The notes under the pieces were generated by a model. It had not been told where the DNA came from. It ran no database searches and was given only the letters and a program-made list of their open reading frames with translations. The translations under genes were made by a program, and so were the position numbers. Below, piece by piece: positions 1 through 11,406 of a DNA stretch of 64,000 nt. Each line of letters begins with the position of its first letter. Position 1 is the first letter of the stretch. This DNA comes from Diplosphaera chodatii (lineage: Eukaryota; Chlorophyta; Trebouxiophyceae; Prasiolales; Stichococcaceae). The DNA lies in the NCBI GenBank assembly GCA_032358165.1, contig JAALGY010000018.1, positions 62,001 to 126,000 on the forward strand. Reading direction: 5' to 3'.

Positions 1-3000
1 CCGTGTGCGCCAGGGAGATCAGACTGGTTGCTGTGGGTGCAGCCCTGGACCGACTCACGTAGGAAGGGCGTCTTCTCTACGATGTTGGATGCCGCGTCAT
101 GGCCGAGGCGCCCCAACCGCTGCCGCTGGTCTGTTGCGTCCGCATCGTTGAAGATGCCTGATGCCACATACTGCAAGCAGGGCAACGCACGGTCGTGAGG
201 TGAGCTAGTCTTCGAGGCACACTGCTGGGCTGGTGCCCTCCCTAGATATATTCCTCAGGTCTGCTACGGTTGATGAAGGTTGCTTGATGCCATGTGAAGT
301 GCTATGACAGCACAAGGGCATCCTTTGCCTGTGCACGTACCAGTGGCACCGATGCGTTGAACCCGGCGCGCACAGTGGCATTCGCATATGCCTCCCAGAC
401 CATGTCAGCGCCACCTCGCTCCTTGAACCAGCCCCTGCAGCACAGGAGCGTTTGAGATGCACTCTGTCCAGGAGTGCAAGCTCGCAGAGGCGCCCGTGCA
501 TGCCACTTGACAAGGGCTTCAACACCTCTCGTCCCCCAGCAATTGGGTTGATGGGTGCAGCAAGCCTGGTGACTGGGTCACGGACTGCTGCTGAAGGCCA
601 AACAAAACAGATCAGGGCCCACTCACACTTTCTGCGCGTCCACTTCAACGCGCAGATGCATGCCGTTGAAGTGGGACACTCTGTGCTTCTGAAGAATGTT
701 GGCTGCAGGCGCATAACAAGGGTCGTTATCGCGGTGGACATGATGGTGCGATGCTCAGGGTTCAAGGCGGTGGACCCTCATCTGACCATCCATGCACGAC
801 GTCTGCGGGCCACCAACAGGCGCACAGCCACCGCACTGTGTTGTTTGCACGTCTGCGGCGGATTCTTTGCTCACCTGCCACACGCGCAGCTGTTGTCCGG
901 AGCATGGGCGAAAAGTGCAAGTTCATGGCCACCTGCAAGTCATGGCACACGAAATCGTCCGCGGTGGCACATCACCTCGTTGTTGATGATGCACCTGCAT
1001 GAATATCACCATTATTATGCTTTGCATTGGCGACATCATCATCAGCGTGTGTCCGAAGCAGTGGGGCAGGCCGTGCTATTGCCCTGGTGCATATTTGATG
1101 TGCTGCTGCACAATGCATGCTGATGTGGCGGACAGCAACCGTGCAAGTCTAACGCCAAGCACACCGAGGACACAGGCGGCTTTCAGGTGCAGCCAGCGCC
1201 AGCGACGTCTGAAGCCTGCTTCAACGCGTGGTGAAGTCTGGGCTGGTAAGGCGAGCACCTCCCTCCAGCTGACGCAGCCCCAGCAACAGCGCTTCATGAC
1301 GCTGGTCTGTCAGACCATCAATGGTGCCGCAGCAGGGTTTTGGAACACCCACCTCTGTCATGAGGGGCTCCCCCCGGCTTTTCAGGGCCATCAGGTTGGA
1401 CGCCAGGCTGAGCAGCAGCTGGCGCGGCGGCGGCGTGTTCTTCGGCGCGGGCTTGCCCGCCTTTTTGGCCGCCCGCTGCCGTCGCTTGTCCTGCTTGGCG
1501 ACCCGCACCTGCATGCAGGGGACCTGGCAACTTGAAGTCCCCCTTGCATCACAGGAGCCCTGTGAGCTCCCTCGTAAGGACCTCCCACAGACCTGCCGAC
1601 CCTAAGGAGCCTGGCATGAGGCTGTGATTCAGTCGTGTCAGTCTGCTCAGGGGCCAAGCGGCTGCAGGTGCTGCTGCAGTCTTCCAGAGCGGGGCAATGG
1701 CAGCCAAGGGTTTAGGTCTGGACACCGCACCGCATGGTATTCGATTTGCTCCCGGACCAGCTCGCCCCAGCTGGGCAGGCTCAGGAACCTGTACTGGACG
1801 TGCGGCATGCTGACCACCTGCGCACTGGCACTACAGTCAGTCTACCGCTGTCACTGCAGGCTGTGTCAGTAGCCAGTGCAACAAGATCAGTAGCCGGTGC
1901 ACTGGGTTGCAACAGGGAGTTCGCAGAGCAGCTGGCATGCTTGCCTCGGAGCGGGTGAAGCCCTGGGGGTTGTAACCGCTGCCGAAGCACTGCTGCGTCG
2001 TGTTCGTGGGCATATGGTTGAACGGCAGCTCTGCTGGCGCCGTCGCCACCTCTACGCCCCGAGCTGCGGCCACAAAAGTCAGAGAAGTCACGAGGATGGT
2101 GGCAACCATCACCTCACATGCAAGGCATTTGATGGAGGAGTTTGTCCCAAGCGTAGGTCGCATGCCACCTGCTCACCAGCTGCATATCTCGTGAAGGATG
2201 CGATGTCCCAGGTGCTCTCCACTGGTGCACCCTCCCACTGCGTCTCTTCCACTGAAGCCCACGTCTTGCGCACCCGAGTGGGGGGCATGATCTGCAAACA
2301 AGCGCGCACATAAGCACCCTGTGGACTTGCTAACGCGAGGATGCTAGCCATTGTCAAGGTTCCTGTTCACTATCCTCCAGATCGAGCGGCAGCAACAGCA
2401 ATGCTCACAATGCCTGTGGCGCCCACTCCAATGGCCATCGCCAGCCCTGCATTGCAGCGGAGCCTGTCAGCAACCGGTCCCTGACGCCCTTGGACTCAAT
2501 AGCCGGGCAGGTGACACCTAAGTCTGATGAGTGTCAATGTCCTTTCGCACCGACAATATGCCCCAGATGCTGATTGAGTAGTCCGCCCTCTGTGGCATAG
2601 CACAGCCACAGCTCTGGTGCTGACGCCGCATCAAGCCCGGCTGCGTCCAGGTAGTGCCCTGGCCGCGTCTCGGTCATGCCAGCCAGCAGCCGCAGCGGAC
2701 ACTCCTCGCCATCGCATATTGCTGAAACTTCGTCTGCGGCTGGTGACATGTGACACATGCAGAGAGCTGGTCATCTGCTCTCGTCGGTGACTCGTTCATC
2801 GCTGGGTTTCAACGTCCACCATTGCCTAGGCACCAAGGACGTGTGCACTTTGGTGAGCATGCGCAACTGTCAGCATGCATTTGCATGCAGTGCTCACGCT
2901 GTGTCAAAGACGCTTCATCCCGGGACACACGCCAGTCGCCGGAACGAAGGAGAGTCAAGCTGGCAATGGTCAGGGTGCCAAGCAGTAGCGCTGCGATGAA

Positions 3001-3060
3001 GCGCGCGCTTCTGAATGGAGATCCAGAGCGCTTCTGCTCAGGTGGGTGGCCCTTGGCCAT
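1..3060 (-). CDS. O-fucosyltransferase-like type II membrane glycosyltransferase (partial, 3' end beyond the left edge)
   Basis: Probable Golgi/ER GDP-fucose-type transferase of the plant O-FucT (PF10250-like) superfamily. The start at 3060 gives a short basic N-terminus and then a hydrophobic anchor (FIAALLLGTLTIASLTLL), typical of type II Golgi enzymes. Spliced exons then give the superfamily landmarks in order: EGGLLNQHLGHIVG near 2570-2630, GLAMAIGVGATGI near 2420-2455, WDIASFTRY near 2150, YRFLSLPSWGELV near 1770, the arginine motif FNGMHLRVEVD near 650, and YVASGIF to EKTPF at 59-190. Introns are mostly GT-AG and phases join cleanly; one donor at 1944-1943 is GC (GAG|GCAAGC). The exon at 1353-1508 carries a very basic insert. 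The C-terminus lies outside the window. Acceptor specificity cannot be read from sequence. The family call is strong; fucose as donor is family knowledge, not shown here. Confidence 0.8.
1353..1508 (-). other. Exon with Lys/Arg-rich insert inside the O-FucT-like catalytic region
   Basis: This 52-codon exon is bounded by a good acceptor (catgcag) and donor (GAG|gtgggt), both in phase 0. It begins VRVAKQDKRRQRAAKKAGK and continues into a hydrophobic, leucine-rich stretch. It falls between the SLPSWGELV segment and the LHFSP segment of the enzyme. The basic run should face the Golgi lumen if the type II topology is right. Confidence 0.6.
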
Positions 3061-3593
3061 GCCCAGCCCCTACGGATGCTCCGCAGATTACGTCCTGGGC
3101 GCATCCGAAGCGAGCTGGCAGCCAATCGGGACAGCGTCGCAGCGGATCCAGTCCAGATCACTGGGCATCAGGCCTGTTTCAACACCCGGTGCATTCGGGG
3201 AACGGCAGCTTAGTGACGCAGTTGCAGCGTGTTACACACAGGCATGTTCTGTTAATGCGCAGAGTAATGCGCGATCAACTCTGTGGCTTGACTCTGGAGC
3301 TGGGACAGGCGGATGGTACTGTATGAATTACTGACAGCTCATGCCCACATGTCACAGTCTCACAGATGAAGCTAAATCAGGAAAAGTCTGGCCCTGGAAA
3401 GAGCATGATCTCCCTGCAAGCACTCTGCATTCTCATCCTAGACGGTTAAACGCCAGCGTGCGACCCAGCATGTGATTGCAGCAATCTGAAATCAAGTTAT
3501 TGAGCAAAGTGGCCTGCCTCACAATAGCGGACCCTCGAGTTGAGCTGACAAAATACTTCTGATCACAGCGCCGGCGCACAAACCTGCGCACAG

Positions 3594-6500
3594 CTATCGC
3601 ACTACACCGTTTTGGTCCGACCACTGAATGAGGGTACTGATGTCTATTGTCCGCGTGTGCCAGTGCGGTAGGTGGCGGCTCCGGATGCAGCGTTCCCATG
3701 AGGGCGCGATGGGCACACGGTAAGTGCGCCGCATCTGCGCCTGCCGCTTGAACATCTGCCGCTGCACTTCCGCCAGATTGTATCCCTACGCAAAGCGCGA
3801 TGAGCGAGATGACCATTCATTGTGGCAAATCACACGCAATGGCCGAGTCCACAAGCAACGAATAGCAACAGTCGACTGACCTGTGGCGCGTGTTTCCTTT
3901 TCTTGCGGCTGCGCGTGAACTCCTTGCATGCCGGCGACGGCGCGTGTGGCCGGTGCACCTGCAGGCACATTTCTCACGGTATGCAGCTGCAGGCGCGCCA
4001 ACACAGACACCCGACTACCCTGTAAGCCTCATCACCAGCCAGTCATGTATTGTGACGCACCAAGAATGCACTGCTGTGGACCGTGTACCTGCAAGCCAGA
4101 CAGGGTGTGGTGACAACGTGGTGTGAGAGCAGCGTGACATGCTGAAGCAAAAGATTTGCAGAGGATGCAAGAGCGCCAAGCACTCACCGAAACTTCCGCT
4201 GCCGTGTGAGCGCGTGCTGATGCTGATACTGCACAGCGCACACTCACTGTCAGACCTTCGTGTCTGGGAAACGAATGTACATCACACGTGCTCAAGCCAT
4301 GTCCAATTTGCGCACCTTATTTAGGCCGAAGCCACGGTAGCGGACATCGTATGCTGCCATGACATTGCGGCGGACTATGCAGAAAGGTGCAAATCTGCAC
4401 CTCGCAGTAGTGAGGCCTCAGCATGGGGTTTTAGGCAGAAAATTCAGGTAATGTGTAGACATCTGGAGACGTCTACTGGAAGGTAAGCAGAGCGCAGCCC
4501 TGATGCAGGCAAGCCAGGAAATCGGTTGAGACCCCTCAGGACGCACTCTTTTCTGCGTGGGATTAGACGATAGCTGCTGGTTGCGTCAGCCCACTCTGTC
4601 CAGTTTGAAGGGCCGAACAGCTTCAGCGTCTCCTGCAAATCAGGACAAGTTCTCATGGTGGCAGACACAAGGGCAACACATTGCTGGACACAGCCAGGTT
4701 CCGTGGAGTACATGCCCAACACCAAAGCGGACAGGACGTCAGGTGGCGGAAAAGGCAGATTGCAGCAGCAGCAGCAGTGGGTCATCTGCTGATGCAGGCC
4801 CCTCCCGCAAGCGCACAGCAGAAGCTTGCACAGGAGTTGCCCACCATGCCATTCGCGAGCACCTCGCTGTTGCTGTGCAGGCCGAGGACTTCCTGCTTCC
4901 CCCCTGCAGGACACAGCCAGCTGTGACTCCCATCATCTGGGGCGCTGTCTACACCGCACATGACCCCGCATGCGCAGACTGCAGCAAGTCAGCACTGTTG
5001 CAGAGTAGATTGGCCGGCAAGACCAAACCTGAGGCTGCTCGCTGCGCAAGCTCGATATCCATGGGCAGCACCGCCGGAACAATGACCATCATGCGGTACG
5101 CTGTCAGCCGCAGGAGCTCGTTGTACCTGCAGAATCGAGCATGCGTTGCAGAGATAGTTGTAGGAACTGAAGAACAGCAACGTTCTGGCAGTTTCCGTGC
5201 ACCTCCTGTGAACACACTCACAGTATGCGCACCGGCGAAGCACGGGGTGGTGCGGAGTGCCGGTTTGACTCTTGATCCGCAATCACTCACCTGCGGGCAT
5301 CGGACACCGCTTCGCGGAGGCCTGCGCCAGCCAGCAAGTCCACATCGCCCAAGAGCACCAGCTCTGTCTTCGCCGCCAGGATCGCCATGTTGCGCAGCGC
5401 ATTTTCCTGCGCAGCCAGTGCCCACGGCACATCAATCAGGTGGAGGAGCGCAATGCAACAACCAAAGCGCAGGCCCAATGTGAGGGCCACCAGCGAGTAT
5501 GGGGTAGCAGCGTGCTGAGGGTGACGGTCCATGCTGTGTGTGGTGTCTCATGCTAATGCACGCTTGAACCAGGGGGGCTTGGCGCTGAACGTGCCAGCAC
5601 GCTGGTCGTTAGCCGCATGCGGAGCTGCGCTCAGGTCACCACAGCAGCCCTGGGGATGGTGCCAGTCCCTCCTAAGCATGGCAGAATGGTTGACCCTGCT
5701 GCAAGCATGCGCCCTCAGACCCCCACCGGGTACAGCTCCCTGGAGATCCGCTTCGTTTTGATCTTCTCCGAGAACACCATGATGTCCAGCTGGCAGGCAC
5801 CTTCCTCCTCCAACCTGCACATGCGCAGGCATTGCCAGCAATACCATGACATTCTTGATGATACCAGCAATAGCTGCGGTCCCTACAGGCAAGTTCCCGG
5901 GCTCGGCAACCAGGATGTTTTGAGGCTTTGCAGGTCTACGCAGCCTAAGGGAAGCCACTCACTGGTTGAATTCCTCCTTGATCAGCGCAGTGGCGTTGCT
6001 CACGGCGCTCTCCAGGCTGTTGGGGTCCCGCGCCACCACCGGCACATACACCGCCAGCGAGATCACCGAGCCGTAGGAGCTGCACAGCCCGGCGATGCTC
6101 CGCTGCATGGCAGACCCATTGGACCCTTGATCGTCGAGCAGTGTGCAGTTGCATGCATTGCTCCAGCAGACACACGAGAGTCTGTGGGCAGGCAGGGACA
6201 GCAGGAGGGCCGCCTTCTCATCAGAGGTTCCATGACGATGCCAGCTCAACCACCGGCAGACACACCCGCTGATCAAGGGACAGGGTCGCCACGTATGTGA
6301 TCGCTGTGTCCCGCCGTGGCAGATGGCTGCTGAAAACCGCCTCCAGCTTGAGTCTGCAGCAGCAAGAGACGAGCTGTGAGGTGGGCTCACATCCCGGTGC
6401 CTCAGCTGCGACTGGCGCGGTGGCCGCTGCGTGGGCGAGCAGGCGTGAACCATGGTTTACCGGCAATGACTGCAAAATCACAGGTGGCACAGCAGGGTTC

Positions 6501-7119
6501 TGTAGGGGCACACATGTCAAGCACTAGATACATCTGCCGATCAATCTGCAGCAGACTGGGGGTGTTGACGTGCGCGCCTGGGCTTCCGACCGGCTTTAAA
6601 GTGACTGGGAGTGTAGGGCGCCACATCCTCGCCACGCTCGCTGTCTTCAAGACATGCTGTCATGCGCTGCCGCAGAAGGGTGTCGCTGGTATACAGCGGC
6701 TGCATGCTGGCTGTGGCCTCCTCTCGGCAGTCGGCCTGCGGCTGCATCGCATCTGCCACCTCCTGCGGCGTGTCGGCAGGCTTCTGGGGCACCGGCTGCT
6801 GCGTGGCGATGGGCACCTTCACGGCCGCCTGCTGTCTGGAGAAGGGCTTCGTGGCGCGCTGCAATGCGCCAGGTTTCTGGACGATGTAGCTGCCCACGAG
6901 GAGGCAAACCACGGCGACTGCATGCACACATTGGTCAGGGCTTGTGACGCAGCTGACGCTGCAGTGCGGGAGGTGTGCTGCAGACAACGAACTTGGGCAT
7001 GCAGCGCTGACTTTGTGCGGGCAGCTCTTACCGGCCACCGACAAGGCTGGGCGCTGCACCCGCCGCATCGCATGCGGCTGCTCGTTGGTGGCCTTCATCG
7101 GACTGCCGGACCGCGACAT
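3594..7119 (-). CDS. GT49 family (LARGE-like) glycosyltransferase, type II membrane protein
   Basis: Golgi glycosyltransferase resembling the GT49 (beta-glucuronyltransferase) domain of LARGE. Exon 1 (7032-7119) joins exon 2 (6557-6917) to create the signal anchor VAVVCLLVGSYIVQ after a short basic cytosolic tail; a Pro/Gln-rich stem follows. Catalytic landmarks come in family order: ITYVATLSLDQR (6266-6353), VISLAVYVPVV (near 6070), LDIMVFSEK and ELYP (near 5800), ENALRNMAILA with the DxD-type LLGDVDLL (near 5390-5310), MMVIVPAV (near 5080), FGPSNWTEWADA (near 4600), YDVRYRGFGLNK (near 4340) and FLVHRPHAPS (near 4080 and 3940). The last exon (about 3594-3790) ends in a basic tail with TAG at 3594-3596. 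It contains no long ATG-initiated ORF, so ORF callers miss it. Phases agree throughout. A minus-strand TGTAA at 3232-3236 fits poly(A) addition. Donor and acceptor sugars are unknown. Confidence 0.85.
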
Positions 7120-7817
7120 CAGGAAGGCCTGCCGCAGGTCTGGCGCCCTTCAAGGGGGCATGTTGGCCACCGCTTTCAACGCCCAAGCACGGCTGATCTA
7201 CCGAGGCAAGCGGCGGATGTGGCGGCGCAAGCCTATGCGGCCTGGCGTGCTGGATTCAGGTGTGCGCAGCATCATGCACAGCGTAGCAGAGCCAGGCGCA
7301 TGGCCGCAGGCTGACCCCTGGCATCTGCTCCAGCTGCGAGCCCCGTGCTCACACGTATGCTAGCCACGGGTCTTCCTATTCAGCCGGTACGACAGCTGCA
7401 ATCCACAAGGTGCCGCTTGGCAATTACATGGCTGCAAGGGCCGATCCGTGCAGATCAGAGACGGATCACCAGTCCAGGTGGCAATTTCGACCAGCGCCTA
7501 TGATGACGTCCGAAGATGTCGAACGCAATCAGCTGCCTGGCGATGCTGCCCTCGCGCATGTGTTCGCACTGGTTTCAGCCAACGAACAGTAGAGCCAGGA
7601 AAGTTCCTCCGGCTAGCAAACTACTGCGGCAAGGGTCATGAGCTCATGACGCGTCAGCATCTATAGTGCCAGCTGGTTTCAGCCAACCGTGGTGACTAAG
7701 AGACCGGCGCACTGCATGCATGGACATATGTCCGACGCCCGCAGCTCGCGTACCGTGTCATATATCTGTAGGCAGCTCGCGAGCAGGAGGTGCTGCCGCC
7801 GGTGGCGCGGGGCTTAG
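7120..7817. promoter_or_regulatory. Divergent intergenic region between GT49 and GT92
   Basis: About 700 bases separate the start codons of two divergently transcribed glycosyltransferase genes, so both promoters and 5' UTRs must lie here. I see no convincing exon, RNA gene or TATA box at a fixed distance. Short open frames here lack the strong third-position GC of the real exons. Confidence 0.5.
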
Positions 7818-10127
7818 ATGCCCCTGAGGAGCGGCCACCAGACCCTTGTGACGCTGGCCGTGCTGCTGGGCTGCCTGGCGTCTCTGGGCCTCACCGGCAG
7901 CCTGACAAACGTGCAGGGGACTGGCGGCTGCCGCATCACAGCACCCGTCATCTCGCGGGTACGCTCTGGTCCCTGCTGCTCATGACCCCCCAACAAGCAT
8001 GGGGTGCAGGTACGGCCCATCAGTCAACATTTGTGGCATGCATGCGATGCATGCATGCATCGGCAAGCACTGAGACGAGTGCGAGTGTCGCACAGAAGCG
8101 TCTGCCGTTTGACGCAGGCGATCCCGCGGAGGTTGACTGAAAAGTCGTGGGACCGGCAGCATGGCGATGCTCTGGCCATGTGCCTCATCGTGCAGGCGAG
8201 ACATGCATGCTGCACGCCGCTATGTCATGCATTTCTCCTTGCTTTGCACGCATCATGGGGCCTGCCGCTGCCGCGCATGCATGCCACACCATGCATGGCG
8301 CACTGCCCATGCATGCTGACCGTCCGAGCTGCGCCGGCTGCCACCTGCAGAACCAGCACAAGGACATCCGCGAATGGGTCGGCCACCACCGTGCGATAGG
8401 TGAGCACGATACTCCTGTCGATTGTTGGCATGATCTCGCTTGATCTCAGCATGCCATGGCAGCCCAATGCGGTGCTCTGACCATTGCGTCCCGTGCGCGC
8501 AGGCGCCAGCACAATCTATGTGCACGACCACCGCAGCGAGCCGCCGCTGCGGGAGCTGCTGACGGACTACATCGACTCGGGGTTGGTGCAGTACATTTGG
8601 TGGAACAGGAGCTGGGACAACTGGAACTACACGCAGGATGAGAACCCGCAGATGGTGTGCAGCCCAATGAAGTGTGCTTCGGGCACGACCCCGTCCGTGT
8701 TCTGATGCAGTGAGCAGCGCAACTGCTGGGTCTCCAGGGTGCTCGTGTCCATCCGGTGGCGATCCTGAACTCTGTGGGACGCAGGACGTGTATGCCACCT
8801 GCTTGCGGAACTACCGTGACCGGCACCAGTTCATTGCCTTCCTGGACTCTGATGAGGTAAGCCTGGTGCCTACGTTGCTGGGCTCGCTTCTTGATCAGGC
8901 AAAGCGAGCATCTACTGTAAGATCCTCAATGCTGCCAGTGGCGGTGCCTCGGTGAGCCCCTCGCCACATTGACGGACACTCGCACTGGCGGACTGATGTG
9001 CCGGTGCTGTGCCCTGGCAGTTCCTCGTCCTCCAGGATGAGAGCATCCCCAGCGTACCGCACCTGCTGCGGGGCATGCTGGCGCAGCGTGACTTCGGCGG
9101 GCTGGCGGTGCACTGGCGGGTGTTTGGCTCCAGCGGCCACATTGACCCGCCCCTGGGGGGCGTCCTACAGGTCAGCCCGCTGGCACAGTACTTTATCTTT
9201 CCGATCCTTTTGAACGCGACGACAACCAGGACTCGCACAATATCAAGGCTGCACGAACATCCGATTGGCTGCAAAATGTAAAACAAGACTCCGGCATCTT
9301 GTGACTGCACCACTGGAGGCAGGACCGGTCTATGCAGCAGGTGGCGAGCTGACCTGCACCCAGGCGGGTGGGCTGATGGCGTGGTGCCCATGCACGTGCA
9401 GGCATTCACTGCATGCACGCCAACAGACTGGCCGCAGAACGAGCTGGTCAAGACGATCGTTAACACGGACTACGCCGTCCGGCCCACAGCGTGCGTCCCT
9501 CTGCGTGGCGTCGCATGGCACAGCTTCAGCAGGTTGCATGTGTGTGGGTCTAAGAGGTGGCGTGCGGTCTCAGCGCTGTCGCCACGTGCTGCTGTCTAGC
9601 GAGCAACTTCCTCACGAACCAAAGGCCCACTTGCTGCAGGCACATATGGGAGCTGAACGACCCCGGGGTGCGGATTGTGAAGGAGGACTGGCAGGCTGTC
9701 AATGCCTCGAAGTGTCCGCCACACGTCTCAAACAAGATCGCCATCCACCACTACATGATCAAGAGCCAGTCGGTGTGTACGGAGCGTGTCATGTGCAGAA
9801 GACGCTCAGCAGCATACGTCGGCAGTTGCAGCTGGTCCTTGGTGCGCCCAGATGTCATGCTATACCCTGCAGTCAGCCGTTTGCATTGCTGTTGTGTCTG
9901 CGCAGGAGTTCAATCAGAAGATGGCGAGAGGCGGCGGCAGCGGCAGGCACAGGAAGAAGGGGTGGTTCACGAAGATCGACCTGCAGTCCACAGAAGAGTG
10001 CCTTGCCGCATCCAGTTTGGGGCCGTATGTAGACGTCGGTGCCATGGCGATGGCAACAGCGGCTGTCGCCACTACATCAGTGGCCACTCCAGGCCTGGTC
10101 CGCTCGACATTCAGGTGCTCCTGCTGA
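7818..10127 (+). CDS. GT92 family glycosyltransferase
   Basis: Membrane-anchored GT92 (DUF23) glycosyltransferase; plant members include the galactan synthases GALS. Nine predicted exons (7818-7958, 8145-8195, 8351-8399, 8503-8654, 8785-8856, 9021-9170, 9438-9490, 9640-9772, 9906-10127) sum to exactly 341 codons with consistent phases. The N-terminus is a hydrophobic anchor (LVTLAVLLGCLASLGL). Family motifs follow: CLIVQ-NQHKDIREWVGHH, STIYVHDHRS, CLRNYRDRHQFIAFLDSDE (the metal-binding DxD/E type motif), HWRVFGSSGH, KTIVNTDY and HHYMIKSQSEF. The donor after exon 2 is GC (CAG|GCGAGA); the alternative GT four bases earlier would lose VQ. The C-terminal 40 residues are Ala/Thr-rich and not conserved. 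A family segment between GGVLQ and NELVKT looks short, so one small exon may be missing. Confidence 0.85.
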
Positions 10128-10647
10128 TGCGTGGGGCTGAACACACCAAGGGAACAAGCGCGATGGTCGACATGTCTACGACTTTTCGCACAGTTCACCA
10201 TCAGCTGAGTTTCAGGGGGTTTCAGGTCAGCTGTAGCTGGCTACACAGGTAGTGTAGCTCACCTACCCCGCCGTAGATATCGCGCGCAGCTTTTTGATGC
10301 TGCCAGAGCTCCAGCTGCCAGTGTTTGCTGGCTGCTGCTGGTAGCGCAGTCGTGACATAAGATGTGCGAGGAAGTTGATCAGTATGCATACAAGATCGAG
10401 GTTGTTGAAGACATAGGCAGCGGCATGGCTACCTTTCTGTATGGCATATTTGGGCTCAGACAGACGTTTGAAGCACCTTGCAGTTTGTGTAGTCAAGCTC
10501 ACCGATTAGTACATGATTTGATTGAAGTGAACGGTATATAGTACTTGAGGTTGTCGAAATGTATGGCGGCAAAGCGATTTGGGCATGCATTGCTTTGCTG
10601 AGGGGCATGCAGTGCAGTAGATAGAGTAGGCTGAACCATAGTTGTTC

Positions 10648-10652
10648 TGTAA
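10648..10652 (+). terminator. TGTAA poly(A) signal, GT92
   Basis: The chlorophyte-type polyadenylation element TGTAA occurs about 520 bases after the GT92 stop. Green algae use UGUAA instead of AAUAAA. A pentamer occurs by chance, so this is supportive only. Confidence 0.35.
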
Positions 10653-11223
10653 CCAGCTCCAGCATGGTCTCTCAGAAGTTTTCAAGATCTGGCCTCCAAC
10701 AGCTAGTACCGACACCTCAGGAATACACATACGGCATCCCATCCTCTGTGACACCTCTCTGATTTATGCTGGTGGCATATGCATGCATGCGATAGTGATA
10801 CCCATGCCATGTATTCTATGCCAGCGGTGCAAAAGCCTCGCAAGATGTGAATGATTTGATGATATTTTTCTCACTGGGTGTGTGCAATCATGTTCCCTAT
10901 GCAGGCTTACATCTTGTGCGTCATGGCCTACCAAAGCAAGAAGAGTCGGGGGACATGCATGGACCAAGCATGCACAGGCGGCTGCTGAGGGTTCAATCAT
11001 CCCACAGCGCTTTGGTGCCTGCAGCTACTGCATGGACATGCCGCCCGGCTTGGCCTAGCTACAGTGCAGGCAAAACAAAGCAACATGCGGCAGTATCGTC
11101 GCAGGGTGTCCATCGTAGCTGCCGCCGGATGCGGTCGCCAGAGCAATCAGGGGCAGTTCATCAGTCAGCAGTGGATCTCGAGCACAGGCTCGCAAGCTGT
11201 GTGTCTCGTGCTATCGTGCTAGT

Positions 11224-11228
11224 TTACA
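11224..11228 (-). terminator. TGTAA poly(A) signal, beta-helix gene
   Basis: TTACA on the plus strand reads TGTAA on the minus strand, about 180 bases downstream of the stop at 11407. The distance and family usage fit a chlorophyte poly(A) signal. Confidence 0.4.
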
Positions 11229-11406
11229 TCAAACTCGCCGTCGTTGCGACCCACGACTCAGCCCAAACCTATGATGGTCCATGGGTTGCCCTGCCTGCAC
11301 CCTGTTGGGCATTGGCAGCAGCTGCAGCATCCAGCGCTGGCTGTATGTCATAGGCGGGCTTGCCTTACACAGCTTCTGCACAATGTGTGCACGCCAAAAT
11401 AACCGC

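Larger units (their letters stand above)
10128..11406. other. Tail-to-tail intergenic region, GT92 / beta-helix gene
   Basis: No gene is supported here. Two poly(A)-type signals fit the flanking genes: TGTAA at 10648-10652 on the plus strand for GT92, and TTACA at 11224-11228 (TGTAA on the minus strand) about 180 bases past the beta-helix stop. The rest is likely long 3' UTR and spacer, more AT-rich than the genes. Confidence 0.5.

Noticed and set aside
452..1123. Plus-strand 223-codon ORF near the left edge
   Set aside because: It overlaps minus-strand O-FucT exons with conserved motifs and shows no family features or codon bias of its own.
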